From NCBI GenBank assembly GCA_002491225.1, contig DKVN01000098.1, positions 3,146 through 13,397 on the forward strand: a DNA stretch of 10,252 bases. Reading direction: 5' to 3'. The stretch comes from Faecalibacterium sp. UBA7177. Its GTDB lineage: Bacteria; Bacillota; Clostridia; Oscillospirales; Ruminococcaceae. The notes below the pieces were generated by a model that worked only from the letters and a program-made list of their open reading frames with translations, was not told where the DNA came from and made no database searches. The position numbers and the translations under genes were made by a program. Positions 1 through 6,580 of the stretch are shown one piece after another. How positions within the stretch are numbered: position 1 is the stretch's first letter; the number at the start of each line of letters is the position of its first letter.

Positions 1-147
1 TATCCCATCGACAAGCAGGCCATCACCGGCATCATCTACGAGCCCTGGCACTACCGGTATGTCGGGCCGGAAAACGCCGCCGCCATCAAGCAGAGCGGCA
101 AGTGCCTCGAAGAATATCTCACCGACCCATCCGGCGGCGCGGCGTGA
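1..147 (+). CDS. D-alanyl-D-alanine carboxypeptidase, M15/VanY type (C-terminal fragment)
   Basis: This is the last 48 residues of a gene whose start lies before the window; the stop TGA is at 145-147. The fragment reads YPIDKQAITGIIYEPWHYRY and then ends in a short Leu/Glu segment (CLEEYL) and a Gly/Ala tail. The EPWHYR motif is the C-terminal signature of the M15 zinc DD-carboxypeptidases (VanY/DacB-like): in that family the Glu (residue 14 here) is the catalytic base and the His (residue 17) is a zinc ligand. Such enzymes trim the terminal D-Ala from peptidoglycan stem peptides outside the membrane. The upstream zinc ligands and any signal peptide or anchor are not in the window, so localisation cannot be judged. 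It is followed by a 68-bp gap before yfmF with no obvious terminator, so it may share a transcript with the downstream genes. Confidence 0.85.
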   Translation, partial: YPIDKQAITGIIYEPWHYRYVGPENAAAIKQSGKCLEEYLTDPSGGAA

Positions 148-200
148 CCGGCTTTCAAAGCATCCGCATCGCCATACTCCAATCCCCAAAATCCACTACA

Positions 201-206
201 GAAAGG
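201..206 (+). promoter_or_regulatory. Ribosome binding site that fixes a TTG start for yfmF
   Basis: GAAAGG lies 9 bases before the TTG at 216. The reading frame is open further upstream, with an ATG at 102. That start would lie inside the carboxypeptidase gene and would add a 38-residue, Arg-rich, unconserved-looking leader. The Shine-Dalgarno match and the fit to family length favour TTG 216. Confidence 0.7.
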
Positions 207-215
207 TTGTCAGCC

Positions 216-1496
216 TTGCAGGTACAAACGCTTGCGCCGGGCGTGCGCATCATCGCGCTCCCGGCCGAAAAATTCAACCGCTGCCGCATCACCATCCAGT
301 TCCAGTTCCCGGCCGACCGCAGCCGGGCCACCGCCCGGGCGCTGCTGCCCCTGGTGCTGGCCCGCGGCTACGCCGGCTGCCCGGATATGACCCAGCTCTC
401 CCGCAGGCTGGCCAAACTCTACGGGGCGGGGCTCTCCTCCGAGATCGGCTCCAACGGGGCCAACCATCTGCTGATGGTGCGCCTCACCGGCATCCGGGAC
501 GCCTTTGCCCTGGCGGGTGAACCTTTGAGCGACGAGTACGCCGCCCTCGCCTTTGGGGTGGCCTTTGATCCTTACCTCATTGACGGCGCGTTTGACCCCG
601 AGGCCCTCGCGATCGAAAAGGGCAACCTCACCCGGCGGCTTGAGGCCGAGATCAACGACAAGCGCCTCTACTGCGCCCGGCAGGCCGCCCGCAAATACTT
701 TGGCGATGCCCCCGCGGGCATCTCGCGGGACGGCTACCTCGAGGAGGTGCCCTCCGTCACCCCGCAGCAGCTCACCGAGGCCTACCGCGAGATCCTGCGC
801 ACCGCCGCCATCGACGTGTTCGTCACCGGCATGGACCCCGCGCCCATCGCCCGGCGGCTGGAACAGCTGCTGCCCGGCCTCGGCCGCGCTCCCGCCGCCC
901 TGCTGGCCCCCGCCGCCATGCCCCGCCAGCCCCTCGCCCGCTATACCGAGCGGCTCGAGCTGGTGCAGGCCAAGCTTTGCATGATGTTTACCGCGGCCAA
1001 ACCCGCCGCCCGCGAGGAGGTGGCCGTTTACCGCCTCGCCATGAGCCTCTACGGCGGCTCGGTGACCAGCCGCCTGTTTTTGAACGTGCGGGAAAAACAG
1101 AGCCTCTGCTACTACTGCGGCTCGGGCTTTTCCGGCTCGGTCGGCTGCATGACCGTCAACAGCGGCATCGAACCCGCCGACGCCGAAAGGGCCGAGGCGG
1201 CCATCCTGCACGAGCTGCAGGAGCTCTGCGAGGGGCCGATCACCCCGCAGGAGCTGGAGGACTGCCGCCGCGGCCTCATCTCGGGCATCGCCTCGGTCGA
1301 GGACAGCCTCGGCGGGCTGGAAAACTGGTACCTCATCGAGCTGCTGCGCGGCGGCGCGGTGCAGAGCCCGGCCGAGGCCATCGAGGCGCTCGGCAGGGTT
1401 ACCGAGGCGCAGGTGCGCGAGGCGCTGCGCTCCTTCAGCCACTCGGTCAGCTATCTTGTCACCGCAAAAGAGGAAGGGGGCGCTCAGGATGCATGA
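216..1496 (+). CDS. yfmF: M16 peptidase-like protein YfmF (EF-P modification-associated), probably non-catalytic partner
   Basis: From TTG 216 this is a 426-residue protein, about the size of the Bacillus YmfF homologue. It has the two-lobed M16 (pitrilysin/processing-peptidase) architecture. The C-terminal half carries the motif SRLFLNVREKQSLCYY (about residues 285-300), which matches the conserved Arg/Tyr region of M16 C-terminal domains. The zinc motif HxxEH expected near residues 45-60 is absent; that stretch reads LVLARGYAGCPD. The protein therefore looks catalytically dead by itself, like the inactive subunit of other M16 heterodimers. In Firmicutes it is encoded beside an active partner, and the pair is annotated as needed for 5-aminopentanol modification of elongation factor P; the chemical role is not obvious from sequence. 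It overlaps yfmH by 8 bases, consistent with stoichiometric co-translation. Identification of the pair is firm; the exact substrate is not visible here. Confidence 0.88.
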   Translation: MQVQTLAPGVRIIALPAEKFNRCRITIQFQFPADRSRATARALLPLVLARGYAGCPDMTQLSRRLAKLYGAGLSSEIGSNGANHLLMVRLTGIRDAFALAGEPLSDEYAALAFGVAFDPYLIDGAFDPEALAIEKGNLTRRLEAEINDKRLYCARQAARKYFGDAPAGISRDGYLEEVPSVTPQQLTEAYREILRTAAIDVFVTGMDPAPIARRLEQLLPGLGRAPAALLAPAAMPRQPLARYTERLELVQAKLCMMFTAAKPAAREEVAVYRLAMSLYGGSVTSRLFLNVREKQSLCYYCGSGFSGSVGCMTVNSGIEPADAERAEAAILHELQELCEGPITPQELEDCRRGLISGIASVEDSLGGLENWYLIELLRGGAVQSPAEAIEALGRVTEAQVREALRSFSHSVSYLVTAKEEGGAQDA

Positions 1497-2772
1497 TCCC
1501 TTGCAGGCGGCCGCCGCGGCTGCCGCTTACGAGACCAAGGTGCTGCCCAGCGGCCTGACCGTGCTGGTGCGCCCGATGCCCGGCTACCGGGGGGCCCACG
1601 CGGTGTACGCCACCAAATTCGGCTCGGTCAATCAGGACTTCACCCTCGACGGCGAGGTGGTGCGGCTGCCCGCCGGGGTGGCGCACTTTTTAGAGCACAA
1701 GATGTTCGAGAGCGAGGAGGGCGATGCCTTCGCCCGCTACGCCAAAACCGGGGCCAACGCCAACGCCTACACCAGCTTTGACAAGACCTGCTATATTTTT
1801 ACCGCCACCGATAAGATCGACGAGAGCCTCGATATCCTGCTCTCGATGGTGGGCGAGCCCTGGTTTACCGAAGAGACCATCGCCAAGGAGCAGGGCATCA
1901 TCGGGCAGGAGATCCGCATGTACGAGGACAGCCCCGAGTGGCGGATGCTCTTTGAGCTGTGCGGCTGCCTCTACCACGCCCACCCCATCCGGCAGGACAT
2001 CGCCGGGACGGTCGAGAGCATCGCCGAGATCACCCCCAAGATGCTCTACGACTGCTGCGCCGCCTGGTATCAGCCCGCCAACATGGTGCTGGCGGTGGCC
2101 GGAGGCATCACGATGGAGCAGGTGCTGGCCGCCTGCGGGCGGGCTGGCCTGATGCAAGCCCGCCCCGCCCACGCCGCCGCCCCCCTCTGGCCAAACGAGC
2201 CCGCCTCGGTGGCCTGCCCTTATAAAGAGCTGCAGATGGAGGTGGCCAAGCCCTGCATCGGCATCGGCTTCAAGGAGGCCGCGGTGTCCACCAACGACCT
2301 CAAGGCGCGGCATGTCTGCGATATCCTCACCGAGCTGGTCTGCGGCGAGATGACACCGCTCTACCGCGCCCTCTACGATCAGGGCCTGGTCAACCCCGAG
2401 TTCGGGGCCGAGAGCCTGATGCTGGACGGCTGCTTCTGCATCCTCTTTACCGGCGAGAGCGAGCAGCCAGAAACCGTGCGCCGGATGCTGCTGGACGAGA
2501 TCGCCCGGCTGCGCAGGGAGGGCGTGGATGAAGAGCTCTTCACCCTGTGCAAAAACGAGCTGTACGGGGATATGATCTGCGACCTTGAAAACATCGAGGC
2601 CGCCGCGGGCAGCATGGCCGACGCCCAGCTGAGCGGTTACACCCTGGCCGAGGAGCTGGCGGCGCTGGCCGGCATCCGCAAGGAGGATGTCGACGCCGCC
2701 CTGCAAACAATGCTGCGGGAAGAGCACAGCGCCGCCGTGCTCATCCGCCCGCTGGAGGATGCAAACGAATGA
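1489..2772 (+). CDS. yfmH: M16 zinc peptidase YfmH (EF-P modification-associated), catalytic partner
   Basis: The 427-residue product starts at ATG 1489, with the purine-rich site AGGAAGGGGG (1471-1480) about 8 bases upstream. An in-frame ATG at 1456 lies deep inside yfmF and has no comparable site. The zinc site is complete: HFLEH at residues 66-70 (ligands His66 and His70, catalytic Glu69), and the third ligand is most likely Glu141 in GQEIRMYEDSPEW. The conserved stretch GANANAYTSFDKTCYIF (residues 88-104) is typical of M16B peptidases. The N-terminus has a run of seven alanines (residues 7-13), probably a disordered lead-in. No signal peptide is seen, so it is cytoplasmic. With YfmF it should form an M16 heterodimer with one working active site. 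It overlaps yfmF by 8 bases and lgt by 4. A related AlbF-like peptide-processing role is a less likely alternative. Confidence 0.93.
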   Translation: MHDPLQAAAAAAAYETKVLPSGLTVLVRPMPGYRGAHAVYATKFGSVNQDFTLDGEVVRLPAGVAHFLEHKMFESEEGDAFARYAKTGANANAYTSFDKTCYIFTATDKIDESLDILLSMVGEPWFTEETIAKEQGIIGQEIRMYEDSPEWRMLFELCGCLYHAHPIRQDIAGTVESIAEITPKMLYDCCAAWYQPANMVLAVAGGITMEQVLAACGRAGLMQARPAHAAAPLWPNEPASVACPYKELQMEVAKPCIGIGFKEAAVSTNDLKARHVCDILTELVCGEMTPLYRALYDQGLVNPEFGAESLMLDGCFCILFTGESEQPETVRRMLLDEIARLRREGVDEELFTLCKNELYGDMICDLENIEAAAGSMADAQLSGYTLAEELAALAGIRKEDVDAALQTMLREEHSAAVLIRPLEDANE

Positions 2773-4022
2773 CGAATCTTGTACAATTTCCCGGCCTGGG
2801 GCTGGAGTTTACCTTAAACCGCGTCGCCTTTACCCTCTTTGGCATGCCCATCTACTGGTACGGCATCATTCTGGCTTCCGGGCTGCTGCTGGGGGTGCTC
2901 TTCGCCTTCCGCTACGCGCCGGATTTCGGCATCGACACCGACCGGCTGATCGACGTGGTGGTCATCGGCACCCTCTGCTCCATCGCCTGCGCCCGTGCCT
3001 TTTATGTGGCCTTCGCCCCCTTCGAGTACGAGAGTGTCTGGGACATGATCAACCTGCGGGACGGCGGCATCGCCATCTACGGCTCGGTCATCGGGGCGGC
3101 GGTGTTCGGCGGGCTGGCCTGCAAATGGCGCAAAATTCCGGTCATCGCTACCTTCGACCTCACCGCCCTCGGCTTCCTCATCGGGCAGGCGGTGGGCCGC
3201 TGGGGCAACTTTGTCAACCAGGAGGCGTTCGGCAGCAACACCACCCTGCCCTGGGGCATGTTCAGCGAGGCCACCCGGCGCTATCTGGCCGCCTGGCAGC
3301 CCACCCTCGCGGCCGAGGGGGTAACGGTCGACCCCAACCTGCCGGTGCACCCCACCTTTTTGTACGAGAGCATCTGGTGCTTTGTTGGCCTCTTGCTGCT
3401 CTGGCGGCATATGAAAAAGCGCCGTTTTAACGGCGAGATCGCCCTTTTGTACGTCACCTGGTATGGCCTCGGCCGTGTGTGGATCGAGGGGCTGCGCACC
3501 GATGCGCTGATGCTGCCCTTTGGCGGGCTGCGGGTCAGCCAGCTGATCGCGGCCGTCAGCGTGCTGGCGGCGGGCACCGCCGTGCTGCTGCTGCGCCGCA
3601 AATACCGCGACTCCCCCCTCACCGTGCCCCTCGCGGTGGATGAGGCCCGCCGCAAGGCCTACCAGAAGCAGTATCTCGCCAAGGGCGGCTCGGGGGTTAC
3701 CGCCTCGGCTGCGTCCCTGCCCGCCTCGGCCTCACACAGGGAGTTTGTCGAGGCGACCAAAAAGTTCAACGATGAGGCGTTCGATCTGAGCCGGATCGAG
3801 GAGCGGATCGCCGCCGAGCAGCAGATCGCGCAGGAGCACACCGCCCCGCAGGACGCGGCGGCGGGGGAGGCTTTAGCTGAAGCGCAGGCCCCGGAAACGG
3901 ACAAAGCCCCGGAGCCGGACAAGGCCCCGGCCGAGGTGCAGGAGACCGCCCCGCAGCCCCCGGAAAAAACGCCGGACGCCCCGCAGCCCCCGGCCCCGGC
4001 CGAACAGGAGGCCGAGCCATGA
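2769..4022 (+). CDS. lgt: Prolipoprotein diacylglyceryl transferase with long C-terminal tail
   Basis: Lgt moves diacylglycerol from phosphatidylglycerol to the lipobox cysteine of prelipoproteins in the cytoplasmic membrane, the first step of lipoprotein maturation. The signature GRWGNFVNQEAFG is at residues 143-155 (Arg144, Asn147 and Gly155 match essential E. coli positions). HPTFLYES is at 194-201 and GRVWIEGLRTD at 235-245. Hydrophobic segments occur around residues 29-47, 61-82, 99-117, 127-142, 202-213, 224-238 and 257-276. Tyr104 (GGIAIYG) stands where E. coli has His103. Homologues usually stop near 270-300 residues, but this one has 417: residues about 281-417 are a hydrophilic Ala/Glu/Pro/Gln-rich extension after the last membrane segment, predicted cytosolic and disordered. 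The start ATG overlaps the yfmH stop (ATGA), with GGAGG at 2754-2758. Its 3' end supplies the ribosome binding site for folD. Confidence 0.96.
   Translation: MTNLVQFPGLGLEFTLNRVAFTLFGMPIYWYGIILASGLLLGVLFAFRYAPDFGIDTDRLIDVVVIGTLCSIACARAFYVAFAPFEYESVWDMINLRDGGIAIYGSVIGAAVFGGLACKWRKIPVIATFDLTALGFLIGQAVGRWGNFVNQEAFGSNTTLPWGMFSEATRRYLAAWQPTLAAEGVTVDPNLPVHPTFLYESIWCFVGLLLLWRHMKKRRFNGEIALLYVTWYGLGRVWIEGLRTDALMLPFGGLRVSQLIAAVSVLAAGTAVLLLRRKYRDSPLTVPLAVDEARRKAYQKQYLAKGGSGVTASAASLPASASHREFVEATKKFNDEAFDLSRIEERIAAEQQIAQEHTAPQDAAAGEALAEAQAPETDKAPEPDKAPAEVQETAPQPPEKTPDAPQPPAPAEQEAEP
3888..3941 (+). repeat. 18-bp tandem repeat in the lgt tail (hexapeptide APExDK)
   Basis: Three consecutive 18-bp units begin at 3888, 3906 and 3924. 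The first two are near-identical (GCCCCGGAAACGGACAAA and GCCCCGGAGCCGGACAAG) and encode APETDK and APEPDK; the third is degenerate (APAEVQ). Farther along, the pentapeptide APQPP occurs twice (residues 394-398 and 404-408). The pattern suggests growth of the tail by slippage or duplication in a disordered segment. Confidence 0.75.
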
Positions 4023-4882
4023 CGGCCCAGCGGATCGACGGCAAGCTTCTGGCCGCCGGGATCAAGGCCCGGGTGCGGCAGCAGGCGGACGCGCTGCGCG
4101 CCGCCGGAATCCGCCCCTGCCTGGCCGTGGTGCTGGTAGGGGAAAACCCCGCCAGCGCCGTCTATGTGGCGGGCAAGGAGCGGGACTGTGCCGAGTGCGG
4201 CATCGAGAGCCGCCTTGTGCGCCTGCCGGAGGATACCACCCAAAGCCATCTGCTCGGCGCGCTGGCCGAGCTTGCCGCCGACCCCTCGGTGCACGGCATC
4301 CTCGTGCAGCTGCCGCTGCCCGCCCAGATCGACCCCCAGCAGGTGATCGCCGCCATCCCGCCCGAAAAGGACGTCGACGGCTTTACCCCCGTCAACATGG
4401 GGCGGCTGCTGCTCGGCCAGCCCTGCTTTGTGCCCTGCACCCCGGCGGGCTGCCTCGCCATGCTGCAGAGCACCGGCCTGCCGATCGCGGGCAAACGGGC
4501 GGTGGTGGTGGGCCGCAGCAACATCGTCGGCAAGCCGATGGCCGCTTTGCTGCTGGCCCAAAACGCCACCGTCACGGTCTGCCACTCCCACACCGAGGGC
4601 CTTGCCGCCATCTGCGCCGGGGCCGACATTCTGGTGGCGGCGGTGGGGCGGCCCGGCTTTATCACAGAGGAGATGATCCGCCCCGGCGCGGTGGTCCTTG
4701 ACGTGGGCATCAACCGCGGGCCGGACGGCAGGCTCTGCGGGGATCTCGATGCCCCCGCGGCCCAAAAGGCGGCCTTTTACACCCCGGTGCCGGGCGGCGT
4801 CGGGCTGATGACCCGGGCGATGCTGATGCAGAATACATTGAAGGCTGCCGCCGCGCAAAAAGGCGGCGCAGAACCGTTATAA
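4019..4882 (+). CDS. folD: Bifunctional methylenetetrahydrofolate dehydrogenase / methenyltetrahydrofolate cyclohydrolase
   Basis: FolD interconverts 5,10-methylene-, 5,10-methenyl- and 10-formyl-tetrahydrofolate with NADP in the cytosol, feeding purine and formyl-Met synthesis. The 287-residue length is normal. The catalytic pair is seen as Tyr49-xxx-Lys53 in SAVYVAGKERDC. Other family blocks are HGILVQLPLP (92-101), PPEKDVDGFTP (114-124), PCTPAGC (139-145), the dinucleotide-binding loop VVGRSNIVGKP (163-173) and DVGIN (228-232). The C-terminal signature reads PVPGGVGLMT (256-265), with Leu263 where Pro is usual. The start ATG overlaps the lgt stop (ATGA), with a consensus AGGAGG at 4006-4011, 7 bases upstream and inside lgt codons. 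It is the last gene of the run; no canonical terminator follows. Translational coupling to lgt is inferred from the overlap. Confidence 0.97.
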   Translation: MTAQRIDGKLLAAGIKARVRQQADALRAAGIRPCLAVVLVGENPASAVYVAGKERDCAECGIESRLVRLPEDTTQSHLLGALAELAADPSVHGILVQLPLPAQIDPQQVIAAIPPEKDVDGFTPVNMGRLLLGQPCFVPCTPAGCLAMLQSTGLPIAGKRAVVVGRSNIVGKPMAALLLAQNATVTVCHSHTEGLAAICAGADILVAAVGRPGFITEEMIRPGAVVLDVGINRGPDGRLCGDLDAPAAQKAAFYTPVPGGVGLMTRAMLMQNTLKAAAAQKGGAEPL

Positions 4883-4931
4883 GGCCCACCGCAGTTTTTT
4901 TCAAAATAGTGTGGCATTCCTTTGACAATCA

Positions 4932-4940
4932 TGTTATAAT
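4932..4940 (+). promoter_or_regulatory. Extended -10 promoter for tig
   Basis: TGTTATAAT matches the extended -10 consensus (TGn plus TATAAT; hexamer at 4935-4940) and stands in the most AT-rich patch of the region. The predicted transcript start is near 4947, giving a leader of about 130 nt. At the standard 17-bp distance the -35 position holds only TGGCAT (4912-4917), a poor match. A perfect TTGACA is present at 4922-4927 but only 7 bp from the -10, too close for normal sigma-A use. The extended -10 may therefore carry the promoter. Confidence 0.7.
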
Positions 4941-4959
4941 AAACCCCGTAGCATTTATT

Positions 4960-5045
4960 GGCACCCTTGTTTTTTGTGCCCTGACGCGGTTTGCCCGGCG
5001 GGGCAGGGGAGGAACACCGCCTCCCATTGCGCCTTTTTTCGGCGC
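4960..5045 (+). other. Structured 5' leader of tig (three hairpins)
   Basis: Three short inverted repeats lie between the promoter and the tig start. The first is GGCAC 4960-4964 with GTGCC 4976-4980. The second is nested: GCGGT 4986-4990 with ACCGC 5016-5020, enclosing TGCCC 4992-4996 with GGGCA 5001-5005. The third is GCGCC 5029-5033 with GGCGC 5041-5045 around a T-rich loop. None is followed by a T-run, so they do not look like terminators. I recognise no known riboswitch; folding and any function are inferred. Confidence 0.4.
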
Positions 5046-5077
5046 GTGATGATGAACTATGAAGCTGGAGGAAGATC

Positions 5078-6409
5078 ATGGAACTGGTAAAAAGCGAAAA
5101 GCTGGAAAAAAGCATGCAGGAACTGCAGTTCTCGGTGGACGCCGAGACCTTTGCCGCCGCTGTGGACAAGGCCTTCCGCCGGGAGGGCAAAAAGTACACC
5201 GTGCCCGGCTTCCGCAAGGGCAAGGCGCCCCGCCACACCCTTGAAAAGATGTACGGCGAGGATCTGTTCCACTACGACGCCATCAACGATCTCTTCCCCC
5301 AGGCCTATGAGGAGGCCGTCAAGGCCGCCGGGATCGAGCCGGTCGGCCGCCCCGAGGTGGACGTCGTCTCCGCTTCGATCACCGACGGCGCGGTTCTCAA
5401 GGTGACCGTGCCGGTCAAGCCGGAGATCAAGGTCAAGGATTACATCGGCTTAAAGGGCGAAAAGCTGGTCCATACTGTAAAGGACGCCGAGGTCGAGGCC
5501 GAGCTGGCCCGCATGCAGGAGCGCAACGGCCGCATGATCACCCGCGAGGGCGCAGCCCAGAACGGCGACACCGCCGAGCTGGATTTTGAGGGCTTTGTGG
5601 ACGGCACCGCCTTTGAGGGCGGCAAGGCCGAGCACTACAAGCTGGCCCTTGGCAGCGGCAGCTTCATCCCCGGCTTTGAGGAGCAGGTGGTGGGCCACGC
5701 CGCGGGCGAGGAGTTTGACATCACGGTCAAATTCCCCGAGGACTACCAGGCCGAGGAGCTGGCCGGCAAGGAGGCCGTCTTCAAGATCAAGCTGCACGAG
5801 GTGCAGACCAAGGAGCTGCCCGCCCTCGACGACGAGTTCGCCAAGGATGTCAGCGAGTACGACACCCTTGACGAGCTGCGCGCCTCGATCCGCAAGGAGA
5901 AGGAAGAGCAGAACGACAAGAACGCCGAGATCGAGCTCGAGAACGGCCTGGTTGACCAGCTGATCGACTCGATGGAGGGCGAGATCCCCGAGGTCATGTA
6001 CGAGAACCGCACCGATGATCTGGTGCGCGAGTTCGAGTACCGGCTGGCCCAGCAGGGCCTCAAGCTGGACCTCTACCTGCAGTACATGGGCCAGGATATG
6101 AAGGCCTTCCGCGAGGGCTTCAAGGCCCAGGCCGAAAAGCAGGTCAAGATCCGCCTGGCCCTCGAGGCGCTGGCCGCCCAGGAGAAGATCGAGGCCACCG
6201 ACGAGGAGGCCGAGGCCGAGCTGCAGCGCATCGCCGATGCCAACAAGCTCGAGCTGGACAAGGTCAGGGAAGTGGTCGACATCGAGGAGGTCAAGCAGGA
6301 CCTGGCCGTCAACAAGGCGGTGGACCTGCTCAAGGAGAAGGCGGAGGTGACCACCAAAACGGTGGAGGACACCGAGGCAAAGGACACCGAGGCGGAAAAG
6401 GCCGAGTAA
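5078..6409 (+). CDS. tig: Trigger factor, ribosome-associated chaperone and peptidyl-prolyl isomerase
   Basis: Trigger factor binds ribosomal protein uL23 at the tunnel exit and shields nascent chains. The 443-residue protein shows all three domains. The N-terminal ribosome-binding domain has the signature GFRKGKAPR (residues 44-52). An FKBP-type isomerase domain follows at about 150-245 (GDTAELDFEGFVDG, FIPGFEEQVVG). The helical C-terminal chaperone domain covers about 250-425. The extreme C-terminus (about 424-443) is a charged Thr/Glu/Lys tail with a repeated DTEA motif (431-434 and 436-439), probably disordered. The start ATG 5078 has a strong GGAGG site at 5067-5071. It has its own promoter and its own terminator, so it is probably expressed alone at high level. 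Position directly upstream of clpP-clpX-lon is the classical arrangement. Confidence 0.98.
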   Translation: MELVKSEKLEKSMQELQFSVDAETFAAAVDKAFRREGKKYTVPGFRKGKAPRHTLEKMYGEDLFHYDAINDLFPQAYEEAVKAAGIEPVGRPEVDVVSASITDGAVLKVTVPVKPEIKVKDYIGLKGEKLVHTVKDAEVEAELARMQERNGRMITREGAAQNGDTAELDFEGFVDGTAFEGGKAEHYKLALGSGSFIPGFEEQVVGHAAGEEFDITVKFPEDYQAEELAGKEAVFKIKLHEVQTKELPALDDEFAKDVSEYDTLDELRASIRKEKEEQNDKNAEIELENGLVDQLIDSMEGEIPEVMYENRTDDLVREFEYRLAQQGLKLDLYLQYMGQDMKAFREGFKAQAEKQVKIRLALEALAAQEKIEATDEEAEAELQRIADANKLELDKVREVVDIEEVKQDLAVNKAVDLLKEKAEVTTKTVEDTEAKDTEAEKAE

Positions 6410-6456
6410 GCGAATCAGCCCGTCCGCTTTCTGCCGCCCGGAGGATGAAACATCGC

Positions 6457-6492
6457 GACCGATACGGCGCTTGCCGCCGTATCGGTCATTTT
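6457..6492 (+). terminator. Rho-independent terminator of tig
   Basis: A perfect 13-bp inverted repeat, GACCGATACGGCG (6457-6469) with CGCCGTATCGGTC (6475-6487), encloses a 5-nt loop and is followed by ATTTT (6488-6492). It lies 47 bp past the tig stop. The T-tract is short, but the stem is very stable. Confidence 0.85.
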
Positions 6493-6580
6493 CGAGAAGA
6501 CCCGGCGCGGGCGTTTTGCAGCGCAACACCCTGCGGATGGCCCGCCGCGGCAATGATGGCAACACAGAGAGGAGACCCCC

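Noticed and set aside
102..215. Upstream ATG extension of yfmF
   Set aside because: It would overlap the carboxypeptidase gene and add an Arg-rich leader unlike the family; TTG 216 has a well-placed ribosome binding site.
210..1442. Long open frame on the minus strand opposite yfmF
   Set aside because: Low-complexity shadow translation caused by GC-rich codons of yfmF; no family resemblance or ribosome binding site.
4845..4901. Possible terminator after folD: hairpin GCCGCC/GGCGGC (4847-4867) and a T7 run at 4894-4901
   Set aside because: The stem lies inside the folD coding end and is separated from the T-run by about 26 bases; no stem abuts the T-run.
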